Source: Desulfuromusa sp.
Lineage (GTDB): Bacteria > Desulfobacterota > Desulfuromonadia > Desulfuromonadales > Geopsychrobacteraceae
Length of the DNA: 9,791 nucleotides
Direction: 5' to 3'
Assembly: GCA_030590745.1 (NCBI GenBank)
Contig: JAUVCS010000020.1
Span: 1 to 9,791, forward strand
Shown piece by piece: positions 1 to 6,468 of this stretch (its first letter is position 1; each line of letters opens with the position of its first letter). The translations under genes and the position numbers were made by a program. The notes beneath the pieces are model-generated. The model worked only from the letters and a program-made list of their open reading frames with translations. It did no database searches and was not told the DNA's origin.

Positions 1-234
1 GTACTAGCTGTTGAAGATGAGATTGAACAGGCAATAAAAAATAACAGCCCCATAGAGCTAACTAATACACCCAATTCACCCGAACCTGAGATTGAAGATA
101 GCCTTATTGATTATGGTACCATCGATTTCAGTAATACCCCCGTCGAAGACCCACGCCTTGATCGCTTGCTTGAACTACTGAAAGAAAAAGGGGTCATAAG
201 CGTACTTGATATCGAACGGGTAAAGTTTAACTGA
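1..234 (+). CDS. C-terminal end of an unrecognised acidic protein (5' partial)
   Basis: An open frame enters from the left edge and gives 77 residues before a TGA stop at 232-234. I do not recognise the family. The visible part is soluble and acidic. It has a Pro/Asn/Ser/Glu-rich linker-like stretch (around residues 22-33), then a predicted amphipathic helix containing RLDRLLELLKEKG followed by VISVLDIERVKF. Leu-rich helices followed by KG-hydrophobic-Ser occur in many unrelated families, so this is not diagnostic. No membrane segment is visible, so it is not the end of an OppB/DppB-type permease. The stop overlaps the next gene's ATG by one base, which implies cotranscription and probably translational coupling. 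It uses ATA, CTA and GTA codons (nine of 77), which are almost absent from the permease that follows. The coding call is good; the function is unknown. Confidence 0.75.
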   Translation, partial: VLAVEDEIEQAIKNNSPIELTNTPNSPEPEIEDSLIDYGTIDFSNTPVEDPRLDRLLELLKEKGVISVLDIERVKFN

Positions 235-1091
235 TGATGTCCCGATCCCGACGTGTTTTCCTTCTTGATGTGGTTTGGCAGCGATTACGCCATAACCGTA
301 TGGCTCTGGTTGGTGGCTTGATTGTTCTGGTTATGTTTCTGATGGCAGCCGCTGCTTCATTCAGCAGTGCGGATCCGGCGGCCATTGATGTTAGCCAGAG
401 TCTGTTGCCGCCAAGTCTGGCGCACCCTTTTGGAACCGATGACTTGGGTCGAGAGGTGTTTGTCCGGATGCTTTACGGTGCGAGGATTTCACTGCTGGTT
501 GGATTTGTTGCCGTCGGAATTTCAACGGTCATTGGGATTATTCTTGGCGCCTTAGCTGGCTACTATGGAAGTTGGGTCGACGCATTGGTGATGCGTTTTG
601 TTGATATTATGCTGTGCTTTCCAACTTTCTTTTTAATTCTGGCAGTGATTGCATTTCTTGATCCTTCAATCTGGAATATCATGATTGTGATCGGGTTGAC
701 CAGCTGGATGGGGGTGGCACGCTTGATTCGTGCAGAGTTTCTCAGCTTGCGGCAGCGTGATTTTGTTCTGGCCGCACAGGCTCTTGGAGCTTCTGATCTG
801 AGACTTATTTTTCGCCATATTCTCCCCAATGCCATGTCTCCGGTTCTGGTCTCTGCGACACTTGGTGTTGCAGGAGCAATTCTGACCGAAAGTGCTCTGT
901 CATTTCTTGGTATCGGGGTGCAGCCGCCAACCCCATCGTGGGGAAATATGTTGATTATCGGCAAGCAGACCCTCGGCAGTGCCTGGTGGTTGTCGGTAAT
1001 TCCCGGACTGGCAATTTTAATCACTGTTCTGGGCTACAACCTTCTCGGAGAAGGGGTTCGTGACGCTCTTGATCCAAGGTTGAAAGAGTGA
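234..1091 (+). CDS. OppC/DppC-family ABC transporter permease
   Basis: Inner-membrane permease of the peptide/nickel/oligopeptide ABC importer class (BPD_transp_1 fold), 285 residues, a normal length for the OppC/DppC subunit. An N-terminal cytoplasmic segment precedes the first membrane helix at about 24-43. The family motif HPFGTDDLGREVFVR lies at 64-78. Further helices lie at about 84-110, 121-142, 147-163, 202-222 and 253-272. The EAA-type loop that contacts the ATPase is at 179-199 (AAxxLGAS...HILPN). The conserved FLGIGVQPPTPSWGNML (224-240) and the terminal GEGVRDALDPRLK are also present. Two ATGs (234 and 237) are possible starts; no strong Shine-Dalgarno is visible and coupling to the upstream stop is likely. 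No partner permease, ATPase or binding protein is visible in the window, so the substrate cannot be inferred; the missing parts could lie upstream. Confidence 0.93.
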   Translation: MMSRSRRVFLLDVVWQRLRHNRMALVGGLIVLVMFLMAAAASFSSADPAAIDVSQSLLPPSLAHPFGTDDLGREVFVRMLYGARISLLVGFVAVGISTVIGIILGALAGYYGSWVDALVMRFVDIMLCFPTFFLILAVIAFLDPSIWNIMIVIGLTSWMGVARLIRAEFLSLRQRDFVLAAQALGASDLRLIFRHILPNAMSPVLVSATLGVAGAILTESALSFLGIGVQPPTPSWGNMLIIGKQTLGSAWWLSVIPGLAILITVLGYNLLGEGVRDALDPRLKE

Positions 1092-1495
1092 CGGTCCAGC
1101 AACTTTTAGAGCAGCGATTCTCCTCTCTCGGTGCTGGTGACTATGCTGCGGTTTATGACAGTTATCACCCTGATGCACCGTTTCTGCAGCAATTCAGCAG
1201 TCGTAGCACTTATGTCCGTTTTGCCCGGCAACAGCTAAGTGAGATTGAAATTAAAAATTGGCACTGCCTAAAACAGCGACCGGTTGCTGAATTTCAACTG
1301 GAAGTACTTCTGGTGATGGAGATAGCGACTGAAGCCGGAGCTCAGTTTTTTTACGAACTTGCCTTGCTGATTGAAACCGATAATGGCTGGCTTTACCATT
1401 CAGCGCAGAAGTTGGGAACAGATGACTACCCTGGCCCTCCAAGTCAAATCGACTTTTGCCATTTTAATAATGCGTCACAGAAGATCCGTTTCTAG
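1088..1495 (+). CDS. Small YchJ-like / NTF2-fold protein
   Basis: A 135-residue soluble protein starting with GTG at 1088, overlapping the permease stop by four bases (GTGA). An AAGG at 1076-1079 is a plausible ribosome binding site. The pattern RFSSLGAGDYAAVYDSYH near the N-terminus, a central FxxR/SxYxxFA segment, a conserved-looking W near 58 and a late alternating beta pattern ending GWLYHSAQKL (about 99-108) resemble the central domain of YchJ/UPF0225 proteins, which have a SnoaL/NTF2-like cone fold. The cysteine-rich SEC-C zinc motifs that flank this domain in E. coli YchJ are missing; only two isolated Cys are present. The role is unknown. The overlap places it in the permease transcript, but I see no functional link to transport. 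The stop codon lies inside the inverted repeat that follows. Family assignment is by recalled pattern and moderate. Confidence 0.8.
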   Translation: MTVQQLLEQRFSSLGAGDYAAVYDSYHPDAPFLQQFSSRSTYVRFARQQLSEIEIKNWHCLKQRPVAEFQLEVLLVMEIATEAGAQFFYELALLIETDNGWLYHSAQKLGTDDYPGPPSQIDFCHFNNASQKIRF

Positions 1496-1552
1496 GAGTC
1501 CGTCGGACTTTGCGGATCGTAGTAGATTCTTGCAAAGACTGACGGTCTCCTA
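1493..1552 (+). repeat. REP/BIME-like imperfect inverted repeat
   Basis: Two 21-base arms, 1493-1513 and 1532-1552, are reverse complements at 18 of 21 positions (one of the three differences would be a G-U pair in RNA), around an 18-base centre. Each arm, read inward from its own end, begins TAGGAG and continues with a small imperfect palindrome (GTCCGTCGGAC on the left; the reverse-complement arm reads GACCGTCAGTC). A GGAG tetranucleotide beside a short palindrome, in two opposed copies, is the layout of REP pairs (BIMEs) mobilised by REP-associated tyrosine transposases. No T-run follows, so it does not look like an intrinsic terminator. It contains the stop codon of the upstream gene and ends five bases before the mutM start. 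The repeat itself is directly visible; membership in a dispersed family is inferred, as only one copy is in the window. Confidence 0.7.
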
Positions 1553-1557
1553 AATTT

Positions 1558-2373
1558 ATGCCTGAATTACCTGAAGTTGAAACGACCCTCCGCGGAATTG
1601 CCCCGCATGTGACTGATCGAACCATCCTTGAATGTGTGTTCAGAACCGCTAAATTGCGCTGGTCACTTGATCCTGCCCTTTGCCACCTTCTGCCTGGACA
1701 AAAAATATCTAAGGTTGAGCGTCGGGCAAAATATCTCCTGTTATGTTGTGATCAGGGAACGATCATTCTGCATTTGGGGATGTCGGGTAGTTTAAGGATT
1801 GTTCCTGCAGGCACAACGGAACAGAAACATGATCATGTCGATCTGATTTTTACCGATGGACAGTGTCTGCGCTTGACCGATCCTCGCAAATTTGGTGCAT
1901 TTATTTATACCAATTCTGATCCATACAGCCACAAGCTACTCTGTCACCTTGGCCCAGAACCCCTGACTGATGCTTTTAGCGGGAGATACCTTCACGCTCT
2001 TTCCAGAGGGAGAAAACTGACGGTTAAACAATTCATTATGGAGCAGAAGACGGTTGTCGGGGTGGGGAATATCTATGCGAGTGAGTCCCTGTTTCGTGCC
2101 GGTATCCGGCCTGATCGAGGGGCGGGAAGAGTTGCTCTTAAGCGGTATGAAATCTTGGTACGTACAATCAAAGAAATTCTGCTCCAGGCGATTGGTGCTG
2201 GCGGCACAACGATCAATGACTTCAATCAGGCGGATGGCAAACCCGGCTATTTTGCTCAACAACTGCAGGTTTATGGTCGCGGTGGTGACCCTTGTCTGAC
2301 CTGTGGTCAACCTGTCCACAGCCAACGTTTGGGGCAGCGCTCAACATTTTTCTGCCCGAGATGCCAACTCTGA
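1558..2373 (+). CDS. mutM: Formamidopyrimidine-DNA glycosylase (Fpg/MutM)
   Basis: Bifunctional base-excision repair enzyme that removes 8-oxoguanine and formamidopyrimidines and nicks the abasic site by beta/delta elimination; cytosolic. The 271 residues match the family length. The start is fixed by the invariant MPELPEVET, in which Pro2 becomes the N-terminal catalytic nucleophile and Glu3 the acid. Also visible are Lys58 (RRAKYLL), the void-filling Met75 (HLGMSGSLR), Arg110 and Phe112 (DPRKFG), the helix-two-turn-helix VGVGNIYASESLF (167-179), the IGAGGTTINDF lesion-recognition segment (212-222), Arg261, and a C-terminal zinc finger with Cys246, Cys249, Cys266 and Cys269. All key residues are present, so it should be active. 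No good Shine-Dalgarno precedes the ATG; the inverted repeat occupies that position. The thioesterase gene begins 14 bases after its stop. Confidence 0.98.
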   Translation: MPELPEVETTLRGIAPHVTDRTILECVFRTAKLRWSLDPALCHLLPGQKISKVERRAKYLLLCCDQGTIILHLGMSGSLRIVPAGTTEQKHDHVDLIFTDGQCLRLTDPRKFGAFIYTNSDPYSHKLLCHLGPEPLTDAFSGRYLHALSRGRKLTVKQFIMEQKTVVGVGNIYASESLFRAGIRPDRGAGRVALKRYEILVRTIKEILLQAIGAGGTTINDFNQADGKPGYFAQQLQVYGRGGDPCLTCGQPVHSQRLGQRSTFFCPRCQL

Positions 2374-2374
2374 T

Positions 2375-2378
2375 GGAG
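2375..2378 (+). promoter_or_regulatory. Ribosome binding site for the thioesterase
   Basis: GGAG lies nine bases before the ATG at 2388 and decides that start over in-frame ATGs at 2292, 2361 and 2373. The site sits immediately after the mutM stop, so the two genes are probably read from one message. Confidence 0.65.
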
Positions 2379-2387
2379 ACCTTTATA

Positions 2388-2798
2388 ATGGACGGATTTT
2401 CTTTTGAGTTTTCTTATCGCGTTGGGGTTGCTGATATCAATTATGGTGGTCATGTTGCTAATTCTGCTGTATTGAATTTTTTTCAGGATGCCCGGATCTC
2501 TTATCTCGCGAACCTTGGCCCCTATTCTGAAATGGATCTTGGTGGTTGCGGACTCATTATGGCTGCAGCCCATGTTTTTTTTCGGCAGGAAATGTTTCTT
2601 GGTGACGAATTGCAAATTGGGGTCAGATCGTGTGATTTAAAACGCTCCGGTTGGGTCATGGAGTATCGGATTGAGCGTGCTACTGAGTTGACGGCAGAGG
2701 GTGAAACTCCAGTGCTTTGCTTCAACTATAATACGGGTAAACTTTGCCGTATTCCAGCTGAATTTCGTTCAGCTCTGACAGACTTTGAAAAATTATAA
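2388..2798 (+). CDS. Hotdog-fold acyl-CoA thioesterase (4HBT/YbgC-like)
   Basis: A 136-residue protein of the 4-hydroxybenzoyl-CoA thioesterase type; such enzymes hydrolyse acyl-CoA thioesters as small hotdog-fold oligomers in the cytosol. The N-terminal pattern FSYRVGVADINYGGHVANSA (about 8-27) places Asp16 where the catalytic Asp of this family sits, followed by the central hotdog helix (AVLNFFQDARISYLANLG). A later beta-sheet region includes FFRQEMFLGDELQIGVR and FNYNTGKLCRIP. The size is usual for the family. Longer reading to an ATG at 2292 would overlap mutM by 82 bases and lacks family similarity, so 2388 was chosen. The physiological substrate cannot be read from the sequence. The placement after mutM looks like simple operon sharing. 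Confidence 0.88.
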   Translation: MDGFSFEFSYRVGVADINYGGHVANSAVLNFFQDARISYLANLGPYSEMDLGGCGLIMAAAHVFFRQEMFLGDELQIGVRSCDLKRSGWVMEYRIERATELTAEGETPVLCFNYNTGKLCRIPAEFRSALTDFEKL

Positions 2799-2895
2799 AT
2801 GTAACTTTTCAAGATTGTTTAAATGTTATTTTACGGTAGTTTTTTCTGGATAAATTTGCATTGGTGTTCTGTAACGTTAGGAGGGGCTTTCTGCC

Positions 2896-2924
2896 TTGAC
2901 GAAAGACGGTTCTGAGGGTATCGT
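2896..2924 (+). promoter_or_regulatory. Candidate sigma-70 promoter for lysS
   Basis: TTGACG (2896-2901, five of six to consensus) is followed after 17 bases by TATCGT (2919-2924, four of six). This lies in the 161-bp gap between the thioesterase gene and lysS, leaving a leader of roughly 30 bases. An 8-bp perfect palindrome TAACGTTA (2872-2879) sits 16 bases upstream of the -35. The rest of the gap (2799-2870) is AT-rich, with no clear terminator. There is no T-box sequence in the leader. Confidence 0.45.
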
Positions 2925-2944
2925 GCGACTCCAAATAATGCGAT

Positions 2945-2950
2945 AAAGGA
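2945..2950 (+). promoter_or_regulatory. Ribosome binding site for lysS
   Basis: AAAGGA ends nine bases before the ATG at 2960. It directly abuts an in-frame TTG at 2951, which is therefore too close to be the start. Confidence 0.7.
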
Positions 2951-2959
2951 TTGAAAACC

Positions 2960-4444
2960 ATGGAAGAACTTAACGAATTATTGCAACAGCGGCGTGCCAA
3001 AGTTGAGAGCTATCAAACTGATGGCATTAACCCTTTTGCCAATGATTTTGTGGTTAAACATACTGCTCAGCAGGTCCTTGATGCCCATGCTGCTGACGAT
3101 AAGTTGAAGCTTGAGGGGACAGAGATCACCTATCGGGTCGGTGGCCGAATTATGGCCCGCCGTGATTTTGGTAAAGCGGCATTTTTGCAATTGCAGGATG
3201 GCAGTGGCCGGTTGCAGATCTACGTCGCCCGTAATCAGGTGGGGGAGGCGGCTTTTGAGCAATTTAAAAAGTTTGATATTGGTGATATTATTGGAGTTTT
3301 CGGCTCACCCTTCCGAACTAAAACTGATGAACTCTCGGTTCGGGCTGCTGAAATTCGGCTGTTGACCAAGTCACTTCTGCCGTTACCGGAAAAGTGGCAC
3401 GGTTTGACCGATGTGGAAACCCGATACCGGCAGCGCTATCTCGATCTGATTGTCAACCCTGACGTTCGAGAAGTATTTCGCAAGCGTAGTCGGATTGTCA
3501 ATCTGATCCGTGAGTACATGCTTGCTGATGATTATCTGGAAGTTGAAACCCCGATGATGCACCAAGTTGCCGGTGGTGCAACCGCTAAACCTTTTGTGAC
3601 TCACCATAATACCCTCAAGATGGATCTGTTCTTGCGGATTGCACCGGAGCTTTACTTGAAGCGATTGGTTGTCGGTGGCTTTGACCGGGTGTTTGAGATC
3701 AATCGCAATTTTCGTAATGAAGGTATTTCAATTCAGCATAACCCTGAATTTACGATGATGGAATTCTATCGTGCCTATGCAACCTATGACGATTTGATGA
3801 ATTTCACTGAAAAGCTTATTTGTCATGTTGCAACTGCAGTTTGCGGCGGCTTGATTATCCCCTATGGAGAAAAAGAGGTTGATCTGACCCCGCCGTGGGA
3901 TCGTTTGACTTTAAAGGAATCAATTGTCAAGTATGGCAGTATTGAGATGACGGTTCTCGAAGATCAGGATCAATCTTTTGCCTATGCTCAGTCGCTCGGA
4001 CTGGAGTTGGATGAGCGGATTGGTCACGGTAAATTGTTGGCAGAAATTTTTGATGAAGTGGTGGAACCAAATCTCTGGCAGCCCACCTTCATTACCGAAT
4101 ACCCAACCGAGATTTCACCGTTGTCACGTAAAAATGACCTGAATCCTGATGTTGTTGATCGGTTTGAACTGTTTATAGTTGGTCGTGAGTTGGCTAATGC
4201 GTTTTCTGAATTGAATAACCCGATCGATCAAAAAGAACGTTTTCTTCAACAACTTGAAGAAAAAGCGGCCGGGGACGAAGAGGCTCATGGGATGGATGAA
4301 GATTACATCCGAGCCTTGGAATACGGGTTGCCACCCACCGCAGGAGAGGGGATCGGTATCGACCGCCTGGTGATGTTGTTAACCAATTCTGCTTCAATTC
4401 GTGATGTGATTCTGTTCCCACAATTACGCCCTGAAATCGGCTGA
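2960..4444 (+). CDS. lysS: Lysyl-tRNA synthetase, class II
   Basis: Charges tRNA-Lys with lysine in the cytosol. The protein has 494 residues from the ATG at 2960, close to the roughly 490-505 usual for bacterial LysS. An N-terminal OB-fold anticodon-binding domain spans about 55-137 ([20 protein letters not shown] is typical). The class II catalytic core follows: motif 1 around 175-205 ([15 protein letters not shown]... LEVETPMMH), the GGATAKPF segment (205-212), motif 2 around 245-270 ([11 protein letters not shown]...PEFTMMEFY), and motif 3 near the C-terminus ([14 protein letters not shown]...ILFP, about 464-487). [12 protein letters not shown] (381-392) is also characteristic. Arginine codons are all CGN, the housekeeping preference here. 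The gene probably has its own promoter and may read through into the Lol genes 25 bp downstream. Confidence 0.98.
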   Translation: MEELNELLQQRRAKVESYQTDGINPFANDFVVKHTAQQVLDAHAADDKLKLEGTEITYRVGGRIMARRDFGKAAFLQLQDGSGRLQIYVARNQVGEAAFEQFKKFDIGDIIGVFGSPFRTKTDELSVRAAEIRLLTKSLLPLPEKWHGLTDVETRYRQRYLDLIVNPDVREVFRKRSRIVNLIREYMLADDYLEVETPMMHQVAGGATAKPFVTHHNTLKMDLFLRIAPELYLKRLVVGGFDRVFEINRNFRNEGISIQHNPEFTMMEFYRAYATYDDLMNFTEKLICHVATAVCGGLIIPYGEKEVDLTPPWDRLTLKESIVKYGSIEMTVLEDQDQSFAYAQSLGLELDERIGHGKLLAEIFDEVVEPNLWQPTFITEYPTEISPLSRKNDLNPDVVDRFELFIVGRELANAFSELNNPIDQKERFLQQLEEKAAGDEEAHGMDEDYIRALEYGLPPTAGEGIGIDRLVMLLTNSASIRDVILFPQLRPEIG

Positions 4445-4469
4445 TTTTTTCCAGTTACAACGGATAATA

Positions 4470-5720
4470 ATGTCTTACGAATGGTTCATCGGTCTCCGCT
4501 ATCTGCGTGCCAAGCGGAAGCAGACCTTTATCTCAGTTATCTCTTTTATCTCCATTGCCGGGGTGACCCTTGGAGTGGCGGCGCTGATTCTGGTTCTGGC
4601 AGTGATGACTGGTTTTACCGATGGGGTGCGTGACCAGATTCTTGGCAATGTTCCCCATGTGTTGATTCAAAGTTTTGAAGAGGGAATTGATAATCCTCAG
4701 ACCTTGGTGAAAGCAGCAGAGCAGACCCCACATGTTCTTTCCGCATCTCCCTTTGTCTCTAAAGAGGCGATGCTACTATCCCGGGGGAATGTCTCGGCGG
4801 TCAGCGTCAAGGGGGTTGAGGCAGAGCACAAAATATTTTTCCAACCACTATTGACTCGGGATGGTCAATCTGTCACCGAGGTTTTTTTCAATAACAATGC
4901 TGAGCGCCCCGGAATTATTATCGGTCTTGATACTGCAAGCAGCCTCGGTGTTGCTGTCGGCGACTCGATCAACGTTATCCCACCACTATTTACCATGACC
5001 CCCTTCGGCATGATCCCGAAAATGAAACCATTTCAGGTGGTGGGCATTTTTGAAAAACAGAGCAGTCTGGTTGATAGTTTTTATGCCTATATCCCTTTAG
5101 CTGTTGCGCAGCACTTTTTTGATTCAGAAGGGATTGTCAGTGGGATTGAGCTTGAAGTTGATCGTTACGAACGAGCTCCCCAGGTTGCAGCTTCTTTGTC
5201 TGCCAAGTTTGCTTTTCCCACTGTCATTCGACCATGGCAAAGTATTTATGGCTCTTTTCTATCGGCTCTTAAGCTGGAAAAGTTAGGCCTGTTTATTATC
5301 CTCGGTATTATTGTTCTGGTTGCGGCATTCAATATTGCGACAACCTTGATTATGGTGGTGATGGAAAAAAATCGTGATATTGCTATCCTCCGGGCGATGG
5401 GTGCCAATGCCCGGAGTATTATGAAAATATTTATGCTGGAAGGTTTTATTATTGGCACTGTAGGAACGGGGCTGGGAACCGCTTTGGGAGTTTTCCTGGC
5501 GACTTATGCTGATGTCACAATCAAATTTATTGAACGTACTTTCAGTATCCAGATCTTTGATCAAGCGGTTTATGGAATGGCGCATTTCCCTTCGGAAGTT
5601 GTGATCAGTGATGTTGTGGTGGTCGTGGTGATGGCGATGAGTATCTGTTTGCTGGCGACAATCTATCCCGCCTGGCGCGCTTCACGTATGGACCCGACCG
5701 AGGCTCTCCGCTATGAATAA
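4470..5720 (+). CDS. Lipoprotein-releasing ABC permease, LolC/LolE family
   Basis: Inner-membrane subunit that, with LolD, extracts mature lipoproteins from the inner membrane for transfer to the LolA carrier. The 416 residues show the family's four-helix layout: one N-terminal membrane segment (about 21-47), a large periplasmic domain (about 48-268), then three C-terminal segments (about 271-296, 318-345 and 379-400). The start [22 protein letters not shown] is typical. The cytoplasmic [14 protein letters not shown] (299-312) is the coupling region that meets the ATPase, and the end [18 protein letters not shown] is characteristic. lolD overlaps it by eight bases. Only one permease gene is present, unlike the lolC/lolE pair of enterics, so it may act as a homodimer or pair with a product encoded elsewhere. 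Only a weak GGA precedes the ATG. Confidence 0.94.
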   Translation: MSYEWFIGLRYLRAKRKQTFISVISFISIAGVTLGVAALILVLAVMTGFTDGVRDQILGNVPHVLIQSFEEGIDNPQTLVKAAEQTPHVLSASPFVSKEAMLLSRGNVSAVSVKGVEAEHKIFFQPLLTRDGQSVTEVFFNNNAERPGIIIGLDTASSLGVAVGDSINVIPPLFTMTPFGMIPKMKPFQVVGIFEKQSSLVDSFYAYIPLAVAQHFFDSEGIVSGIELEVDRYERAPQVAASLSAKFAFPTVIRPWQSIYGSFLSALKLEKLGLFIILGIIVLVAAFNIATTLIMVVMEKNRDIAILRAMGANARSIMKIFMLEGFIIGTVGTGLGTALGVFLATYADVTIKFIERTFSIQIFDQAVYGMAHFPSEVVISDVVVVVVMAMSICLLATIYPAWRASRMDPTEALRYE

Positions 5721-6405
5721 ACCCGCACTTATTGAAGTCTCTTCGCTGGGTAAAAGTTTTACGACTCCCGGTGGAGTTATTGACGTTCTGCGTGGGGTTG
5801 ATTTGAAAATCTGCGCCGGTGAACGGGTTGCTGTTGTCGGGACCTCCGGGGCTGGAAAAACCACTCTGATGCACATTCTTGGAGGGTTAGACCACCCGAC
5901 GACCGGTGAAGTCTTGTTTGAAGGGAATAGCTTGTTTGCATTGAAAGGTGCCGACCTTGATGCTTTTCGTAACCGCACGGTTGGTTTTGTTTTTCAGTTT
6001 CATCAATTGCTGCCTGAATTTACCGCTTTGGAAAACGTTATGATGCCCCTGCTGATAGGTGGTATCGCGCGTTCCACTGCAGTTCAAAAAGCGACTGAAA
6101 TCTTAACCGAAGTGGGTCTTGAGAAACGTCTGACTCATAAACCCGGAGCCCTGTCGGGAGGCGAACAGCAGCGTGTTGCTATTGCCCGTGCGCTGATTTG
6201 TGAACCACGATTATTATTGGCAGACGAACCGACGGGAAATCTGGATAGCCGAATTTCTGATGAAATCATGCAATTGCTGAACCGGATGCACCAGGCGCGG
6301 GGTTTGACGATGGTTATTGTCACCCATAATATTTCGTTAGCAAATAGCCTCGATCGAACGTTGCGGATCGAAGATGGTGTTGTTGCCGGGGATGAATTGA
6401 ATTGA
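5713..6405 (+). CDS. lolD: Lipoprotein-releasing ABC transporter ATPase LolD
   Basis: ATP-binding subunit that powers lipoprotein release; peripheral on the cytoplasmic face. The 230 residues match the family length. Motifs in order: Walker [10 protein letters not shown] (43-51), Q-loop Gln95 ([21 protein letters not shown]), ABC signature [15 protein letters not shown] (147-161), Walker [13 protein letters not shown] (167-178, catalytic Glu172) and switch His205 (VTHN). The wording around the Q-loop and [11 protein letters not shown] is that of LolD/MacB-class ATPases, and adjacency to the LolC/E permease selects LolD. It starts inside the permease gene (8-bp overlap), with GAGG at 5700-5703 nine bases before the ATG, which points to coupled synthesis of the two subunits. 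Its stop lies within the promoter of bamA. Confidence 0.96.
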   Translation: MNKPALIEVSSLGKSFTTPGGVIDVLRGVDLKICAGERVAVVGTSGAGKTTLMHILGGLDHPTTGEVLFEGNSLFALKGADLDAFRNRTVGFVFQFHQLLPEFTALENVMMPLLIGGIARSTAVQKATEILTEVGLEKRLTHKPGALSGGEQQRVAIARALICEPRLLLADEPTGNLDSRISDEIMQLLNRMHQARGLTMVIVTHNISLANSLDRTLRIEDGVVAGDELN

Positions 6406-6430
6406 AGTTCTCAACGTGATTTTCTATAAT
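6402..6430 (+). promoter_or_regulatory. Sigma-70-type promoter for bamA-skp-lpxD
   Basis: TTGAAG (6402-6407, four of six to consensus) is separated by exactly 17 bases from a perfect TATAAT (6425-6430). The -35 box overlaps the last codons of lolD (stop at 6403-6405). Transcription would begin around 6437, giving an untranslated leader of about 30 bases before the bamA ATG at 6469. This lets the outer-membrane assembly genes be expressed apart from lysS and lol. Confidence 0.65.
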
Positions 6431-6456
6431 CACCGCTTTGTTTTAATGTTTTATCC

Positions 6457-6462
6457 AGAGGG
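6457..6462 (+). promoter_or_regulatory. Ribosome binding site for bamA
   Basis: AGAGGG lies six bases before the ATG at 6469. An in-frame TTG at 6466, immediately upstream, is too close to this site, so the ATG is preferred. Confidence 0.65.
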
Positions 6463-6468
6463 TCATTG

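Noticed and set aside
563..1024. Minus-strand open frame of 153 codons opposite the permease
   Set aside because: It lies fully antisense to a well-supported permease gene and its translation has no domain-like pattern.
1493..1552. Reading the inverted repeat as an intrinsic terminator
   Set aside because: The right arm is followed by TAAATTTATG rather than a U-tract, and mutM starts five bases later.
2292..2387. Longer N-terminus for the thioesterase, starting at ATG 2292
   Set aside because: It would overlap mutM by 82 bases and adds sequence unlike the hotdog family; a GGAG is well placed for ATG 2388.
2785..2812. AT-rich inverted repeat (TTGAAAAATT / AACTTTTCAA) across the thioesterase stop
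   Set aside because: The stem has no GC strength, one internal mismatch and no T-run after it, so it is not a credible terminator.
4434..4450. AAATC-ggct-GATTT followed by Ts after the lysS stop, terminator-like
   Set aside because: The stem is only 5 bp and nearly all AT, and the T-run is part of the stem; read-through into the Lol genes seems more likely.
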